DNA of 64,000 nucleotides from Clavelina lepadiformis (Eukaryota > Chordata > Ascidiacea > Aplousobranchia > Clavelinidae): contig NC_135245.1 of the NCBI RefSeq assembly GCF_947623445.1, positions 3,603,501-3,667,500 on the forward strand. Reading direction: 5' to 3'. A program made the translations under genes and the position numbers. The stretch's first letter is position 1, and every line of letters begins with the position of its first letter. Of this stretch, positions 60,936 to 64,000 are shown piece after piece. The notes beneath the pieces were generated by a model. That model was not told the origin of the DNA and did not search any database. It saw only the letters and a program-made list of their open reading frames with translations.

Positions 60936-63900
60936 CAATGTGGATGAAAATATTAATTCTTCTGCGGGCAGGAATATGGTTGATCAATTAAATTATATGA
61001 TAAATCTTGAAAGCTTTGCGATGTTATTATTATAGCGGCTCACTTAACTTAATTAGATGATGTATTCAGGGTACGCATGATTTATTATACCCAGTTTGGT
61101 CAAAATACAGTATAACTTCTGACTTAATACATTAAGTATACGCAAAGAGTAATGTGTTTTACGTAAAGACGTTTATTATTTCTTTACTAATCTGCATACC
61201 CTCGCCAAGAGCTATGAGAGCTATTAATTCATTTTATGCTTGGTCCAATCGGATTTGATTAATTTATATTTTAATTAAATGTATTTGACAAAACAATTTA
61301 TCAGAAAATCTTTACGATTTCCGCGGGACCTATGGCAGCAAAAAAGCGGCGAGATCTCGACCTCACGACGTCACTGCATCTGTTGTTATTAAGGTTAAGT
61401 AAATTGACTGCGACGTTCTTATTCGAGATTTCTGTTACTGCAAGAGCTCTTTGGTGAAATTAATTCACCAAGCTTGTATACGTCAAGCGAGGCATATGCC
61501 TGCGCTTATTTTGTCTGCGTAGGTTTATGTTGACGTCATCGAATTCTTTGCAAGTTTTGATGACGTATCGAGACGCGGTTGGCTGCGCATTCGAGAGCAG
61601 AACATTATGAATAGTCTTTTCAAAGTTCAAGACAAGTTGACGAGAAAAGCTGTTGGATATGCTTTCTGCTTATGTATATACTTCACAAGTCGTTCATTTT
61701 AAGCCAGTCTGTGACTTCAGTGATTTACTTAAGCGTAGCACGTGTACTTTAACTCTAGGAGTCTAGGTGCTGTTGTTTTGATTACCATAAAGTGTTTTTT
61801 ATGCATAGATTTAAAAACGCGTGAGCCTTTTCGGGACTGAGGTTGCATCATCAGACTATATGCGCTCCGTCGTTTGCACGTCCTATTTCTTTCAAAGAGG
61901 AAAGTATTGCGAGCGAAAAGACTACCTAGGAATTATAGCACTTCAAGCCAAGTAGCTGTTTTATGTTGTCGTCTTTATATTGGTTCTGTGGGCCAATTTT
62001 GAGGGGATTTACTTCCTGGTAAATTTGACCGTCAATCGAAAACACATACGCAGTGTGTGCACGTGAACCGTTTAGAGAAGGTTTACAATTTACGATATCT
62101 TTAACTTTCTGCAGCCTGACAACATATCTATCACATTGTAATTACTCTCAGTTTAGTAAGTTTTCAATTTTGCTTTCACTGCCTTAACACAAGCAAGAGA
62201 TTTGTTGACTTGACAAGTTTTGTAGAAAGACCCCAGTCAAAGTACTTTTATAACGACTCTTGTTACTTTGGAGATGTGTAAACAGTTAGAAGCTTGTTCG
62301 CTTGTTACCATAAAATGTTTCTTATCAATATTTGCCTTGTATACAATCGTCGCATTTTTTGCTGTTAAGAACTCTTTATTCTAAAGAGAAAATAAATTAT
62401 TTAGTAGTAATTGTCATAATATTTCACTTGTTCAACACCAGCTGTAAGTTTGTCTGTGTCAGACAGACTGTTAAGCATCGAGATCTTTTACTGCGCGTTC
62501 AACGTATGTTAGAAGCGAGTTAGACTTTGAGGTGTGGCTTCTGATTAAAACAGGAAAAAGTTTTTATTGAACGAGATAAAAATTTCCAATAGTTTACACA
62601 AGTGATTTATCTTCGCTTTTAACTAAACAAAGTGTCTTTACTTTTCTCCGTCCTGTTTATATGTTAATGGTGACGGATGGATAACCACAACCCTGTTATT
62701 GAGTTGCACTTGGTTACAAATATTAAAAGCTTCCAAAACGGACGTCAATTGTCAACTAACTGATTTTAAATGATATGCAGGTCCGATACCACGTGACAGA
62801 AAACCAGCGAAGCGAGACCGTGAAAAGGAATTTATGTGACTAGCTCAATGCCGAGTGGGCCAATAGAAGTGTATATATCCGTTGCTGGCTTTTTGCGGCT
62901 TTTTAAAAATGTGTTAAATCGTTTAGAATTTTAGATGATGTTACGGCTTCGATTGATGAAGCCGCGGTATCAAGTCCTGCACTACGAGACTGTGTTTGCT
63001 TTAACGTTCCACAGATGATCAAAAGTGTGAACTTTTAAAGGTGACAAAACCAAATTGCAAAGCAAACTTGCAAGTCAGACGCTACATACCAAAGCGAGGA
63101 AAGGGTAATTACTGAGACAAGTTTAGCAGAAAACATAGAAATGTTGAAACTTACTTATCTTTAACCTGAGACCTGGATAACTTGAAAGACTGATAAGACA
63201 AAAGCGTTGAGAATGACGCCTTTCAAAACCAGTCGACAAAATGTTGCATAAACAGGTCGAGTTCGCAGCACTAACAAACTGCTTTGTAAGAGGCGTGCAT
63301 GAGATATGTTGGTGTGTAAATTGAAAGTGGTTTTTTGCGGTCAAAGTGAAATGTTATGCTTGGGTGTTTCAAGTAAAACATTTTTTCAAGTACGCTTTTC
63401 ATTTGTTGCTAAAATAATTAAGCAAATGTACCTGCTGTGAAAAGTTTTCTTTAACCAAGTGGCTGCGCTCTGAGAATAGATAATATTGCAGACAAGTAAT
63501 TTGGCTCTAAAATATGCATGACGACGACTTTATCTCCATTGGATTGAACTAGTCAAAGAGTGTGATGTCGTCATGCTAAAATAAAACTCTTTGAAATAAT
63601 AAATCCATTATGACGTAACCTAGATCATGTCCTGGAAGTAAAAGTTGAAGAATAGATCATGATTCATGACTAATCCTGATTTTATCTGCAAATGTTGTGG
63701 TTTACGGACGATGTGCGTTCGCCATACAACCTACGTTTATCACTGAAGTTATTTTTATCTTTGCAAACTACACGAAGAATAATAGAGTTGCAGGAAACGC
63801 GATTTTTTTACATAGATTCATTGTTTTAATTTTAAGCTTGCTTTTACTCATTTTAACTGTACATTACTGTACATTTAACATTTAACATAGCTTTCATAAA

Positions 63901-64000
63901 AGTTATTTTAAGGTAATTCAAGAAACTCATAAAAACGTTCAGTGTAAAAATACAAATCATCTCGCGAAAAGCGATGATAACTGGTTTACTGTAGTTCTCA
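60936..64000. other. Intergenic
   Basis: No coding exon, RNA gene or defined repeat recognised. Short open frames at 62332-62523, 63123-63344 and 63697-63885 look random or simply hydrophobic. Confidence 0.4.

Overview
The window looks like nuclear DNA of an invertebrate deuterostome, most likely an ascidian tunicate. The evidence is AT-rich sequence, short GT-AG introns, vertebrate-like gene content packed within a few kilobases, and many small DNA transposons. The species assignment is an inference.

0-33 kb, gene-dense. The 3' part of gephyrin (MoeA-type E domain) lies at 1-3635. A 252-residue coiled-coil plus EF-hand protein is at 5568-7547. An unidentified 334-codon single-exon reading frame (9579-12543) is split by a piggyBac insertion at a TTAA. 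A ten-exon SLC22 transporter is at 15803-19817. An intronless MKKS/BBS6 chaperonin-like gene (26418-27917) is followed only about 100 bp later by TRMT112 (28017-28897), a candidate operon. TMEM62 (ten exons) lies convergently on the minus strand at 32980-29225. Exon models were joined by hand from splice sites and reading phase; all phases agree.

33-50 kb, transposon-dominated. It holds Ty3/gypsy-like remnants on the minus strand (35-36.6 kb and 48.4-49.3 kb) and a 424-bp MITE nested in the first. It also holds a TTAA-flanked MITE and two Mutator-like (MULE) elements lying head-to-head, whose terminal inverted repeats are made of short tandem repeats. A third MULE of the same architecture is at 22216-23128. 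At 38.75-39.98 kb there is a cluster of six tRNA-like units on the minus strand, each with box A and box B exactly 43 nt apart.

50-64 kb, sparse. Two exons of an immunoglobulin V-type domain protein (55827-57149) are followed by a 1416-bp hAT-type element with a perfect 8-bp target duplication. Two isolated candidate first exons are listed with low confidence. No rRNA, CRISPR array or prokaryotic feature is present.

The most notable points are the piggyBac interruption that leaves the host frame continuous, the MULE family with tandem-repeat ends, the tRNA-like array, and the possible MKKS-TRMT112 operon.
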